From: Ursus arctos
Taxonomy: Eukaryota > Chordata > Mammalia > Carnivora > Ursidae
DNA: 64,000 nt
Direction of reading: 5' to 3'
NCBI RefSeq assembly: GCF_023065955.2
Contig: NW_026622841.1
Span: forward strand, 20,891,501 to 20,955,500
Shown here piece after piece: positions 51,404 to 63,919 of this stretch. A model generated the notes under the pieces. It worked only from the letters and a program-made list of their open reading frames with translations, did no database searches and was not told where the DNA came from. A program made the translations under genes and the position numbers. Within the stretch, counting starts at the first letter, position 1. Every line of letters begins with the position of its first letter.

Positions 51404-51608
51404 TTAATTTTTTTTTATTTTATTTTTTAAAATTTATTTATGTGACAGAGAGACAGCCAGCGAGAGAGGGAACACAAGCAGGGGGAGTGGGAGAGGAAGA
51501 AGCAGGCTCCCAGCGGAGGAGCCCGATGTGGGACTCGATCCCGGAACGCCAGGATCACGCCCTGAGCCGAAGGCAGCCGCCCAACGACTGTGCCACCCAG
51601 GCATCCCC
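51404..51608 (-). mobile_element. Young bear-type SINEC, minus strand
   Basis: Perfect 15-bp target-site duplication acatgtacatttttt at 51389-51403 and 51609-51623. The body has gacagagagacagccagcga and ends tgtgccacccaggcatcccc. In sense with DCC. The 100-aa (+) and 63-aa (-) ORFs across it are SINE-derived. Confidence 0.95.
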
Positions 51609-51629
51609 ACATGTACATTTTTTATAACT

Positions 51630-52940
51630 CTACAGAGATACCTCCCATTCTAATTCATCTCTACAGGGTTTGTTCTTGCGTTCCCCATTCCTTTTATGTC
51701 CTTTCTTCCATAAGGAGAACTCTGGTTCCCAAAAAGTTGTATTCTCACAGATGCTTTATAAGAGTGTCCTCACCTTGGTACTTTTCCAGGAAGGGGTAAT
51801 TTTCCTATGGAGAGTTCCTTATTTCACAAAGGGGACTTCAGTAGACAATACTATACAACAATGGGGAGTCTTGACTGTGTCAAAGTTCATAGTGATACAA
51901 TTAGAACTGTATTATAATGAAGCAGACATTTTTCTCCATGGGAGGGGGGAAAGGCAAAAGAAAAACTTGCCCACTAACATTGTTCAACTGGATTTTCAAA
52001 GTACAATGTTTTAAAGAACATTAATAAAAAAACTATAATTTTCATGCTTCTATGATTACTGATATATTCACAATGACAGTGCAACATTTTAAGAGGGGAG
52101 GTTTTCTGATTTGCAATCTATTATTTTTCTAAGGAAGAGAGACAAAGAAAGGAGCAAGAGAATTGAGACTGAATGACCTGCTTAAGTTATATGTTGAATG
52201 TGACATAACCAGGATTTTGAAATCTCACAGAGCATATCCTTGTGGCCCAGTGATATATAAAGTATCAACTGAATGTGCTCCTTTTAGCTCTCCTGTGGCT
52301 AAAATGAAAGGATACTGCTTACTAAAAACATGGCTCATTCTGGAATCCAAGACTAAGATTTAAAAATGGCCAATATCCAAGGCCATCCTCCCACATTCAA
52401 GGAAGGTTTCCTAAGGCAGAATAACTCCAAGAGGCCTAGGAGATGAGTGAGTCTCCCTTTGTTGGAGAAAGGAAGGGAAGACAACGTTTGGGAAGTTTCT
52501 GCTCATCTGCTTCTGGAACACCAGGGGGTAATGGGAAGAAGAGCAAGCCACCCGAAGACCTAGAAGGCCAAGCTAAGGGAGTTGCCTAGCACAGTGGGGG
52601 TGGGAGTGCACAGTCCAACAGACTTGGACTCTGAGTACATGGCAATCAGATATGCCAACCTCATAGCCACTTCCATCAGGCATCATGGGGAAAATAGACA
52701 GGCTACCCAGATGTCCACAGCTCAAGGCAGCGTCCCCACAAAGACTACCAATAGGCCATACTCCTCTCCTGACAAGCCCAGTGAAGGCTGCTTAGTGTCC
52801 AGTCTCCTTGTCCAGAGAACGGTCAAAATACTCCACTTAGTTTCTTCTCCACAGGGGATATGCACAATGCTAGGCATATGCAACATATTCAATAAGCATG
52901 CATCAAATGTATACAGTTTATATACAATTATCAAATGTTA
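51630..52940. other. Intronic DNA, nothing recognised
   Basis: Includes a possible short MIR piece near 52140-52220. The 114-aa ORF at 51670-52014 and the 125-aa ORF at 52582-52959 (+) show no motif I recognise and no splice context in the plus direction. Confidence 0.4.
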
Positions 52941-52958
52941 CCCTAAATATCAAGCATA

Positions 52959-53151
52959 GGGATGCCTAGGTGGCTCAGTTGGTTAAGTGTCTGCCTTCGG
53001 CTCAGGTCACGATTGATCCCAGGGTCCTGGGATTGAGCCCTGTGATGGGCTCCTTGCTCAACGGGGATCCCGCTTCTCCCTCCACCTGCTGCTAGCCCTG
53101 CTTGTGCTCTCTCTCTCTCTCTCTCACTTTCTGACAAATAAATAAAATCCT
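52959..53151 (+). mobile_element. SINEC, plus strand
   Basis: Starts gggatgcctaggtggctcag, with ctgccttcggctcaggtcac, a (CT)n run and an aaataaataaaatcctt end. Near-perfect target-site duplication taaatatcaagcata at 52944-52958 against taaataccaagtcta just after 53151. Antisense to DCC. Confidence 0.94.
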
Positions 53152-53174
53152 TAAATACCAAGTCTAAAATAAAA

Positions 53175-55140
53175 ATAGCTACTCTGCATAGCCTAACTCA
53201 TTTGATTTTGTTAATTCAGGATTGTTACTGCAAATGATCAGAAAACAGTGTCTTCCTAACATACCTGATGAGAACTAAAGTTGGTATATATGTCCTTGTT
53301 TGTTGTACATCCGTGAACCTGGGTACACTTTGCCCACTGTGTAATTTGTTTATATGCATATATAGCTTTGTTGCCTATAAGACAACATCAGGTGGTAAGT
53401 AATTGAGATTCAATTCACACTGGTAATGCTTACTCTGATTGTCTGTTCACAATTGAATTATTCTTCCTTCCTAATGGTCATTAGACAGTATCAGGGAAAA
53501 AACATGTGCTTGGGATTCCAGAAGAATTTTAAGCAGAGATAACAGACACCGCAAGTAAAAAAAAAAAAAGAGCATTCAGAGCACTTAGTGTAAGTGTGCA
53601 CTAACAGCAGTATGTGTTTTCACCAATTCCAGCCAAATGATAACATTCTATTTGTTGTTGTAAGGTTTCCACTTGGCTTTTTCTGAGAAAGGATTGCATC
53701 TTAGTACTAAACTATTTCCTACTTCAACTTTTTGTTTTAAATATAATTTGTTTTATGATCTGATTGCACTGGTTGATTTTCTTTAACACTGTCATGTATT
53801 AAAATTGAAATACCATGATGTTGTTGTTATTGCTCCAAGTAAATATAAACATTAAAACATCAAAGAATTAACATCAAATGATATAGTCATCATATATCAA
53901 AATACTGCCTGCATATGGGATATTTTTCTTTACAACATTCCCAGCTAGTGTCAAGAGTATTTCACTTAAGCTAGTACATGCTTATTTTTCTTCACAACAA
54001 TGCTATGCATTCAAACTCGTGAATTCTCTAATATTTTCCTTTTGAATTGTAACCCAAATATAGGTCTGTGGATAATATAGTGTGTTTTATGTTAATTGTG
54101 GAGGTATGCATGTATATACTTGTGTATTTATTCAGATCTATACTTATATATTTAAGCAAGCTTATATAGTTTTATATATGTGATTTATTATATGCATATT
54201 AGAAGGAGAGAAAGAAAAAAGGGAAACAAAAAACGTTCAACAATGGGAATTATATGTGAAATCGATACAGTTAACAGCTTCAGCCTTCCATTTCATTACA
54301 TTTTAGTATGTCAGTCAAGAAACTTAATGGCCTTAACTGCTCATCATTTCCAAGATGTCTTCAATAATCCCCACTGATCCCCTCAGTTGGACAATAATTT
54401 TGTGGCAAACTGAATCTAATTTCTCTTCATCTCTATTCAAGTTACCTATTTCTTCAAAGAATGGCAAGATTTCAGAATAGATGCATAATCTATGCAAGTA
54501 ACTCATCAATCAATGTCAGCTTAACCAACCACCTTTTTAAATTTCAGTATTGCATTTCAGTAGAAATTCATTATAACACCTGTACCTAAGAACAAATTAA
54601 ATACTTATGTTGGACTAAATGAGATGTATTACATGTCACTATTTGCACTGGGGACAGTAATTTCTCACTATATATATAAATTTATGGTATAACAAAGCAC
54701 TTTATAATGAGATCTTATTGGATATTAACCCCCAACGTGGCATATAAAAGTTAGCTGAATCTTTAATACAGCATCATTTATCATATATAATCATACTGAA
54801 GACAGAATGTATGTTTTTATTGTATATGTAAGAGTGTATGTGTGTGCAGAAGTGCAAGAGATAGAGAGAAAGTGGAAGAGGAGAGAGTATCAGTTTAATG
54901 AACTATAATTGATCAAGAGGAGGGTCAGAAGGTATAGTTTCTTGCCCCTACTCTACTTATAATAAAGACCAGTCATTGGCAACAAGGAGTCCATGGAGCC
55001 CCAGAAATTGTAAGTACACTTTCAAGAATGTACTGTGTGCATTTTTTAGGTGTAGCGTCCATAGTTTCCATCATTGGCATCTATGATTCCCTAAGTGGTA
55101 GCTCTCAATGGATTAGACCACATATCTGGCTTCTTTTGGC
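53175..55140. other. AT-rich intronic DNA, nothing recognised
   Basis: Strongly AT-rich, with TA/CATA-rich patches at about 54100-54200. No gene or named repeat seen. Confidence 0.5.
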
Positions 55141-55157
55141 TTTGAAAACCAATGATT

Positions 55158-55370
55158 TTTTTTTTAAGATTTATTTATTTATTTGAGAGAGGGAGGGGGA
55201 GAGAGAGAGAGCGCCTGCATGAGTGAAGGGAGGGGCAGAAGTAGAGACACTTCAAGCAGACTTCCCACTGAGCACAGAGCCCCACGCAGGCCTGGATCTC
55301 CTGACTCATGGGATCATGATCTGAGCTGAAACCAAGAGTCACGCTTAACCAGCTGAGCCACCCAGCACCC
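55158..55370 (-). mobile_element. SINEC, minus strand, older subfamily
   Basis: Poly-T, aagatttatttatttatttg, a GA-rich block and a cagctgagccacccagcacc end. Perfect target-site duplication aaaccaatgatt at 55146-55157 and 55371-55382. In sense with DCC. Confidence 0.95.
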
Positions 55371-55384
55371 AAACCAATGATTCC

Positions 55385-56770
55385 TTAATATCAATTCATT
55401 TGCAATGATTGTTAATTACTTTATGATGGGAAATATGGCAATAATTTCAGTTTAAAGAGACATCTTCAACTTTCAATAAAATTCGAAACCTGAAACATGT
55501 TTAACATGTTTTCTATTTCATTTTCCAAATCATGGGCAACTCAAGGCATATGAATTAATCTGGTTTAATTCATCAAATATTTTAGGTTTTCAAAATGTTA
55601 GAGCTTTTGCTGATCAAGAAGTCACACAGCATATACGAATATCCTTTTTCTCTTTTTCTTCCTTTCTCTTGCTGTTTCTATTCTCTCTCTCTACATGTCT
55701 ACCTTCCTGACATCTCTTTACTGTAAGTAATTTGATATTTGTATTAATCAGTCTAAAATCTAAATTATGACTGATCAAACAAAGTTCTAAAAATATTTTG
55801 GGAGTTTAAATAATCCCTTCTAAATAAGAATGTAAATATAAGATTTTCATAGAAAAAGCTTTAGAAGGATCAAGATGCTGCTGCCTTCGTAATACTGAAT
55901 GAGGCTGATGTCTTTTCACCATTATACTGATGTTTCTCAGCTGGAAGTCCGAAATGAAGACAAATGTTAGTGTCAGAGAATATGTAGCTGAACATTTGAA
56001 TATTTAAAGTCTTTTCAAAATGACTGTGTAGTACAATGTGTCCTACTGTTCCTAAATCATCAATTTAACAGCTACCAAATCTTTTTTTTTTTTTTAATGG
56101 AACTAAAGTACTAGTGCATTTGGGAAAAAAAATCACATGTGTTGTCATTCAAATAATGAGCTATAATTCACATGTCCTCAAATCAGGCCAAAATTCTGAG
56201 CATGATTTTACCTTCTTATTCATTTGTTAATTTAAAAATTATTCTTGAGTTCATTGTTTAAAATGGATAGCAACGGATCTAAGTAATTGTCTGTAGTGAT
56301 CTAAATGGATTTAGGCCACAAAGCTCTTATTTAAACAGCGGCTTCCGTTGCAGATGATCTCCTAACTGAATGTGTTTCAAATGCAAGCCATTTCTGAAAT
56401 GATTTGCATTTATTGATAATAAAGTGCATGCTTTGATTGCCTCTTTGATTTTTTTTCCTCCTGTAGTTAACAGCTTTAATGATATTTCTATGAAATCTGT
56501 TTCTATTCTGTATGGGGAATGCAACATCAAAAAGCCTGCGGGCAATGTAATTATTAACATAATGAAACCCCTTCTTGACTGAACTATACGTAGTTAGGAG
56601 ATATGACAGCAATTTGGCAAGAAGGAAGCACAAACTATGGGGTGGGTTTCTATTACAAAACCACAGAGGTCTGACTAGACTCGGTTGGAGGAAATGGTTA
56701 TTACCTGATCATTTTATTTAGAGTTTTAATAGGTGGTATCTGCTAACTCACAATATACTCAACTATGTCA
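55385..56770. other. Intronic DNA, nothing recognised
   Basis: Unique AT-rich sequence. The overlapping minus-strand ORFs at 56327-56633 (77 and 100 aa) are unassigned and lack splice or family support. Confidence 0.5.
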
Positions 56771-56773
56771 TTG

Positions 56774-56905
56774 TGTGTGTAGAGAAATAGAGAGACATCT
56801 ATATACACACATACATATATATGACGTGTGACATATATGACTTACACATTACATATATATACATTTATATATATACACACACATACATACACACACATAT
56901 ATGCT
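56774..56905. repeat. CA/TA-rich microsatellite region
   Basis: Interrupted (TG)n, (TA)n and (CA)n blocks with acatacatatat-like units. Confidence 0.85.
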
Positions 56906-57794
56906 AATATGTCAAGTGATGGATATTTTTGACAGAGTACTAGAAAAGAACTTTAATGAGTCCCTCTGAAAAATAATAGTACTGAAAGTAATCTTCCTAG
57001 GACTCGAAGTAGAAGCAGTTTGATAATGAAAGTGGTTTCAGAAATTGACTTCAAGATAAGGTCTTTTCAGTGGGGTAGCTCCGGTTTTTCCTGACATAGT
57101 CAAGTAGTAAATAGCCTTGGTAAAGTATGCAGAGTATTTTAAACTTCACTTTAGAAAACAGGCAAGGCCTAGAAATGTAAAATGTAATGGAGAATGTAGA
57201 TTCCTGACTGCATGATTGAGGTCTCAAACCATTTAAACCGGAGATTTCTAAGTCGTGTCAAAAGCAATTGTTTTTATGATCTAGGAAAATTGCTTACAAG
57301 ATACCAAACACTGAGGCTAAAAACTTAAATTTTTATCCAAATGTGCTTAAGTTTCCATGTTCCTGAAGGCTAGATGTATTATAAACTTAATCACACTGAC
57401 TTCCCCCCCCCACCTTATAATTTTTTTCCCAGAATAGCTTGGGTTCAGTTACTTTTCATTGTGTTACATTCCACTTTAGATAAAAGTGCCAGCTGATTTT
57501 AAAGTCTAATCATATTTTTTGTGTGTTTAGGATATAGTGCTACCTCCACTATTGTGAAATGTTTTGCTATGGTAGAAATTTTCAAGGAATTTAGTAGAGA
57601 AAACACACACACAGGAAACACCTAGATATGAAAAAAGATCATATATGCCCAAGATTAAAACCTTTCTGGGCAGACAATGTAGTACATAAGAATTCTAGAC
57701 ATATATCTATTGATGGAGTAGATAGTAATTAGGGATGGTTATAGGAATTTGGTCAAGAATGTTTCTTGAAGAACAGTTAAGAATTGCACTGATG

Positions 57795-57979
57795 GGGGTG
57801 CCTGTGTGGCTCAGTCAGTTGGGTGTTAGACTCTTGATTTCCACTCAGGTCATGATCTCAGGGTTACAGGATCAAGCCTAGCTAGGGCTCTATGCTCAGA
57901 AGGCAGTCTCCTCTCCCTCTGCACCCTGCCTCACAGGCATGCAATCTCTCTCTCAAATAAATAATCTAATTAAGAAAAA
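57795..57979 (+). mobile_element. SINEC, plus strand, older subfamily
   Basis: Starts ggggtgcctgtgtggctcag and ends with ctctctcaaataaataatc and a short A tail. Target-site duplication aagaattgcactgatg (57779-57794) against aagaattgcactgctg (57980-57995). Antisense to DCC. Confidence 0.94.
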
Positions 57980-57999
57980 AAGAATTGCACTGCTGGAAA

Positions 58000-59600
58000 A
58001 GGAAGGACAAGGAAGTTCAGGTACGAAGAAAGAATCTGATGAGTGTGATACATGGATGTGAATGAATTTGATGGGTAATGGCCTTGAAATTAGCTTTTTC
58101 AGAATAGAATTTACAAGCTGATAAATAGAAAAACTGCTATATAGCTTGGAGAAGCCTCCCAACAATGAAGAATTCCAAAGTGAACTAAATTAAAGATGAC
58201 ACAATTGATCTCATATCGGGCAAACGACCAGAACAATAGAATTATCAATAATTAAATTGTTTTTCTATTTCGTTAGTATCATCAGCAAATCAAATAATAT
58301 TCTACCAGTTTTAAGAAAATATGGTATGTCACAAGATACTTGAAGAAAGTTTAAAAATTCATCCATTTTATTTAAAAATATATGTCTCTAAAACTTCAGT
58401 TTGGGAACAAGTGTTCAGAAAAAAAAAATCAACTTGAATTTTCCAAGAAGTTGTCAGGAACTTTTAAGAAATTCTAAATAGAAATAACGGAAAGGTAAAA
58501 ACCATCTAGGATTAAACTAGGATTATATGAGGCTATATAGAGAAGCAAGTGTTCCAGGTAACATTGTAGTTAATATTACTGTTACCCGGACTCAAGTCCC
58601 TTAAACTTTTCTATAGTTTGGTTCCCTCATCAGACAATTGGAGGAAAGAATATTTGCTCTTCTTAATACTCAAGATTGTTGGAAGACCATGAGGAAATGA
58701 TGAATGTGACAGGGAAATAGGAAACATAGCATTCCACAGTTGTGTAAAGTATGGCAAGAGTCCTGAATCAGGATTATGTTTACAAATCAAATGTGGCTGA
58801 GAGAGTGTCTTATAAGAGAGTGGAGATTTGCCTGCTGTGTCATAACAACATATTAAAGTTAAGCCTTTCAACCTCCTCATAAATATTCCACATAGAGTTA
58901 CTTCTACTGTTATTATACAGACCATAATTCTATGTTTAATTCTTACAGAAGATTCGCAAGCAGAAATTCCTAGGAAGGGCACGCACAGACCTCTTGCTTG
59001 CCTCACACTTGAGACTCATATATACCTCAGGATTGTATTTCTACACACAAAAATATCAGTTCTCTATAAATAGATATGCATCAGAGAAGCAGGTAACTTC
59101 AGCTTACGTGCAACCCGGAGTGTTTCCCATGGTGATAATGTAACTAAATCCCAGCACCCTTTCTCAAAGTTGGCTTGTATTATGGTCAGTATGGGAAGAA
59201 TCAATATTTGATGTTTGTAGTTTTAATAGAGCAATAAATGACTTGTATAGATTGCTTTTATAAAAGAGCCCTGCTGCCATTTATTAGAGAAGAAGGAAGT
59301 GGCAATCTTTTTCAGATAGTCAAGTGAGCAGGTTTTTCCACATTATGACGAAAAGATCCTATCTTAAAAAGATACTATCTCTTTGGGGAAGAAATTTATT
59401 GTTTATCTATTTCTAGGCTTTAAAAGATAAGGAACTGCCTTGGGTAAACTGGCTCTTTTGGGAGGGACCATAAGTTAAGGAAGAAATTTAGAACTCTATT
59501 TTCCTAACACATAGGTTTCACAGAAGTTGGAGATCCAGGCTTGTCTGATGCAGGAGATGCCAACAGATCCCATCTATTAAGCTTTGTGGAGAGGGATTAA
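58000..59600. other. Intronic DNA, nothing recognised
   Basis: A 131-aa minus-strand ORF lies at 58611-59006 with no motif or family match. No repeat family recognised. Confidence 0.5.
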
Positions 59601-59604
59601 CAGT

Positions 59605-59790
59605 AAAGAGTATGGTCTCCAGAATGAAAGACCTGGGTTCAAATCCAGTACCCTTGCTCAGGGCTAGGTGGCTGGGGTCAAGCTACTTAATATCTTTGAG
59701 TTTAATTTTTCTTATCTTAAAATTGGGGTTATTACAAACACCCCATGACTTTGTTGTGGAGAGCACTGGAAGAATTGACGGGGTAAACAG
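59605..59790 (+). repeat. MIR SINE, plus strand
   Basis: Includes agacctgggttcaaatccag, ggggtcaagctacttaatat, ttgagtttaatttttcttat and cttaaaattggggttattac, in MIR order. Confidence 0.7.
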
Positions 59791-59829
59791 TGAAAAATTC
59801 CATAGAATTTACAGTCTAAGGTTGAAGGA

Positions 59830-60260
59830 CACGAGGAGCCAGAAGAGGGATTCAGATGAGGTGAGAGACATTGTTGGGGTGAGACCATACTGGATCTTAA
59901 AAGTCTTGGGAAGATTTTTTTTTTTTTAATTTTTTTTCCTTGGGAAGATTTTGATCATTTATCCTAAGAATCACAACAGAATTGATGAGTTTAAGCATTT
60001 TGTACTCTGTCAGTTACATAAAGAGTAAATTGAAGGGGGTGAATGTGAGTATTGGGCACCCAGTTGGGAGAATATTCTATAGTACAGAAGACGATGGTTA
60101 ATAGCTCGAATTAGAACAATGGTAGCGGGGAGGGATTCGAGAGCTGTGTGGAAGGTAAAATCAGCAGCAGTGGATGTACTGGAGAGAGGGTAGTGAGGAG
60201 GGTGGAGGCACCAGGAGTGACTCCTGTATTTCTAACTTGCATAGCTGGATGTTTCTGGTG
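59830..60260 (-). repeat. Probable diverged L2 LINE ORF fragment, minus strand
   Basis: The plus strand resembles antisense L2: catactggatcttaaaagtc, atttatcctaagaatcacaa, later cattctatagtacagaagac-like and gagtgactcctgtatttcta. It contains the tail-only insertion at 59919-59938. Assignment from remembered consensus. Confidence 0.45.
59919..59938 (-). mobile_element. Tail-only retroinsertion (20 bp of T-rich DNA between target-site duplications)
   Basis: The 14-bp sequence cttgggaagatttt occurs at 59905-59918 and again at 59939-59952. Between them is only a T-rich 20-mer (T run, aa, T run, c). This is what an extremely 5'-truncated L1-driven insertion of an A tail would leave on the opposite strand. 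Confidence 0.7.
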
Positions 60261-60264
60261 TTGT

Positions 60265-61595
60265 TCACTGAAGATCATTAACACTAGACTAAAATTAGAC
60301 CCATCAGGTGTGTTGATGTGTTGGCAGATGCATATCGCAGTGCTAGTTCCCACTGTGGTCTGCGGTCATTCACTCTATACAGACATGTCCAGTGGCTTAT
60401 GGATCCCCGGATAGTCATAATCTAATCTTTTTCTTCATTTTCATTTCTCTTTTAATTTCTTGAGCTCCTAGCTAGCTAATGTCATAACCGACATTGATGA
60501 ATGGCCTCATCACACCCTTCCCTCTTCTTTCTTTATTTCTCCTGAATTTTTTTCTTTCTTTTTCCACATACGTTGTCAGTCACTTTTCAGGAGCATCAGC
60601 TAGTCTCAAGGTTTTGTGATCATCTGTTTGATCTGTTCCCACCTTACTTAGCTACGGTGAACCCACACTTTGATCTTTCTTACGGCACTCAAAATAATCA
60701 CCCCAATTAACAGACCAGGCTGTGCCAAGGCACCTTTCTCTGAGTAACATATATGCATGTTAAGAAATTTTGTTCCCTTTTTCTCCTGACTCTTGCAAAA
60801 ACAGCCCAAGATAAAATATCTTTCCTAACAGCAGCAACAATAAAAATTCCAATAACAATGAACCTGGGTACACATCTGACCTTGACAATACTGAAATTAA
60901 TATTCACTTTGCGATTCCACTGACATTTATCACTGAGAAGCACCTTTAACGCCCTTACACATACACGCATGCAAGGGGAAGATTGATAATCGCACAGGGC
61001 AGAAAACCTAGTTGTCCTCTATCTCTAAGAAGCATCTAAAAGGCTCCCGGTCTGCTGACTGAACCACCCTGAGGATTAAGTTTATTTTATTTTCAGTATT
61101 CAAAAGATAAGAAGTTTATTAACCACATGGAAGATTTAGGCTTGCTCAGAGATAGCAGCAGGAAGACAAATAAGACTTCAGCAGTAAATCGTCTCACAGA
61201 AGTTGGACAACGACTTTAAATAAAACTCAACACAGGGACACTGGTGCACTGCTGTGGATCAAAGGCTTCCTTTCTCTCCCCAAGCCCACGCCCTTTGCTT
61301 TTATTTTCACTGGTCCTGTACAGTGTCAGACCAATAGGAAAAAAATGCCTTTGACTCAAACATTCAAAGGCTATTGATTATGATGTCCATTAATGTGGAC
61401 TCAAATAAGGAAAATAATGGTTAACTATGAATGCTATTTAGGTAAGACTTTGAGAAATATTTCTTTGAGGAGGGTTAAATTTAACCACTGTGTTTCAGTA
61501 ACTCTCAAGCTCAATTTAATATCAGATTGGCCATCTTCTGACGTCCTCCTAGTTGGACGTAAGACAGAAGAGTATATACATCGAAGTCATCGCTG
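60265..61595. other. Intronic DNA, nothing recognised
   Basis: Unique sequence. ORFs of 88 aa (60148-60414, +), 87 aa (60707-60970, -) and 70 aa (61393-61605, +) have no family resemblance. Confidence 0.5.
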
Positions 61596-61599
61596 TTCA

Positions 61600-61920
61600 G
61601 TATAAATATAATGTGAGCCATGAATGCTCATAGTAGTTTAAACTTTCTAGTAGCCACATTCAAAAAGTAAAAAATAAGTAAAATTAATTTTAATAATATA
61701 CGGTTAACCCAATATATCTAAAATGTTATCATTTCAAACTATAATCAATATAAGATTTGTTAATGTGATATTTTACACTTTTCCCATGCTAAGTCTTTAA
61801 CATCTGTGTTTATTTTTATATTTACACCTCAGTTTGGGCAAGCCATAGTTCAAATGCTCAACAGCCACTTATGGCTAGTAACTACCATACTGAACATGGC
61901 AGATATAGGCAGTGCTACTA
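61600..61920. repeat. Probable hAT-Charlie-type non-autonomous DNA transposon
   Basis: Blocks ctagtagccacattcaaaaa, aattaattttaataatatac, aacccaatatatctaaaatg and caacagccacttatggctag, gtaactaccatactgaacat match an old MER-type element with 'agccac...ggctagt' near its end. Subfamily not certain. Confidence 0.6.
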
Positions 61921-61924
61921 GGCT

Positions 61925-63170
61925 AATTCAAGAACTCATGGATTTACCGTAAGAACATTAAATTATAAAGGATATAGAACAAAACACATTCAAAGTGATA
62001 AAAACAATCAAGCTATTGGCATAATCTAAAATAAGTCAGTGATATGTTAAATCAATTATTATATTTTTATTTGTGGTTAAATATATTAAATGATGAAACA
62101 TAACTTCAGAAGTAGCAGCAAGTTACTTCTGGAAGTCTTAAGTATTTTTGTGAAGAGCTTGCATGAACTACAAGCCAACGAGCCCCACTGAAAAATGGAA
62201 GTAATAATAATTATTTTTTATTTCCTTGCAAGGCTGTGGGTAAGATTTTGAATCAAGGCAGCAGACCTTAGCAGAAGGTTAAGATCAAGTAAGTGATTTG
62301 TAACAGGAAGTAGAAATTATATACCTAGCATGTTCCTCAGCAGTAGAGTTAGCATAACTCATTCAGATTGGCTTAAGCACAATAATGTTGGGATTTTTAA
62401 AAAAAAACATTATCCCATCATGGCTATGTTTTTTTAAGTAATAAGAATTTTAACTCATTAAAGAACTGTTAAAATGCAGTTAACTTTCAATTAATTATTT
62501 TTTTATTGCATTGAAATGATCATCACTAAACTTAGTTTGTACACGCACTCATGCGTACACGCGCACACACGCACTCGCACATTGGCATTGTGGCAGGAAT
62601 GTTACTAGGTTCAAATCCAAGCTCTGACAGTGTTAATTTTGACACATTTAATTTTATGATTTCTATCAAGAGAGTTGTGTTGGGCCAGAAATCTCGCTCA
62701 CAGGACATTTCATAGGTACAGGGGATTGCTATGGGTCGAACTCATAAGATGTTAATGTGATGACGCACAATTACTTCTTTAGGTTGTAGCTGTTAAAATC
62801 ACAGTCAACATGTTGCCATCACTGTTCAGGAGGAAATGCTTGTGGGATTTTTAGCAACTGAAGAGCAAACTGTGGGAATCTGAGCACATAGTTGGTAACC
62901 GTTCTCACTGGCAGCTTCTGCAAACTTCATTATCCAGATGATTCTTTTCACATGTTAGTCCCTCTAGGGCCACCTGAATGGTTTGCAGTCCTTAATATTC
63001 AGAAAACACTATGTCCCACAGCCTACAAAGCAGGATTAGAATTCTGGAGAAAGGGAGAAGGTAGGAGTACAATCAAGTATGATTTTAAGGAAACTAAGGA
63101 GGTTTCTTAGTACTTCTCTGCTTGAGAGATAATTTATTTTTTTAATGGAAAGGTAACTTCTTCTATAATT
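61925..63170. other. Intronic DNA with one degenerate (AC)n tract
   Basis: A CA-rich tract with cgcac interruptions lies at about 62540-62585. No gene or named repeat otherwise. Confidence 0.5.
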
Positions 63171-63173
63171 AAA

Positions 63174-63174
63174 A

Positions 63175-63242
<68 letters not shown>
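63174..63242. repeat. (TA)n(CA)n compound microsatellite
   Basis: About 19 ta units pass directly into about 13 ca units, then a short tatata end. Uninterrupted, so likely length-variable. The 77-aa ORF across it is an artefact. Confidence 0.97.
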
Positions 63243-63245
<3 letters not shown>

Positions 63246-63323
63246 CTTCACGGTTTGCTCAGTCCTCACTCAGATTACTAGGAAACTTATTAACAATCTG
63301 TGTGGTTTGTAGGGCAGTGCATA

Positions 63324-63680
63324 TGTACTGGATTGGATAGTATCCCCCCAAAATTCATGTCTACCCAGAAAGGCCTTTGCAGATACAATTAGCTAAATTA
63401 AATGAAGTCATACTATGTTGGGGTGGTTTCTAAATCTAATATCACGGATGTTCTTATGAAAAGAGGCAAAGAGACACAAAGACATGGACACAGGAGAAGG
63501 GCTGCCAAAACCCGCCAGCAACTGGGAATGATTTTTCTCTAACACTTACAGAGGGAGCATGGTTCTGCTAACACCCTTATTTCAGATTTCTAGTCTCCAG
63601 AACTGTCAGAGAATACATTTCTGTTTTAAACAACCTAATTTGTGGCACTTTGTCACAGCATGCCTAAGAAAGTAATACAG
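63324..63680 (+). mobile_element. MLT1-type MaLR LTR, plus strand
   Basis: In order: ggatagtatccccccaaaat, aggcctttgcagatacaatt, ttcttatgaaaagaggcaaa, agacatggacacaggagaag, tagtctccagaactgtcaga and gtggcactttgtcacagcat, ending aagtaatacag. A nearly complete old solo LTR with no coding region. Confidence 0.85.
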
Positions 63681-63735
63681 CCAATATGATCCCCATTTTA
63701 TAAGAAGAAATTGAGAATCAGAAAAAGGAAGTGAT

Positions 63736-63855
63736 GGGGCGCCTGGGTAGCTCAGGTGGTTAAACAGCTGACCCTGATCTCAGTTCAGGTCTTTATCTCC
63801 AGGTCATGAGTTCAAGCCTCACACTGGGCTCCATGCTGAGCATGAAGTCTGCTTA

Positions 63856-63887
<32 letters not shown>

Positions 63888-63919
63888 AACCAAAAACCAA
63901 AAAACAAAAAAGCAATAAA
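63736..63919 (+). mobile_element. SINEC, plus strand, with an (AAAAC)n tail
   Basis: Starts ggggcgcctgggtagctcag, short body ending gagcatgaagtctgcttaaa, then a tail of caaaa and aaaacc units. No clear target-site duplication found. Antisense to DCC. Confidence 0.9.

Noticed and set aside
63036..63269. 77-aa ORF with IY and VC repeats
   Set aside because: It is a translation of the (TA)n(CA)n microsatellite.
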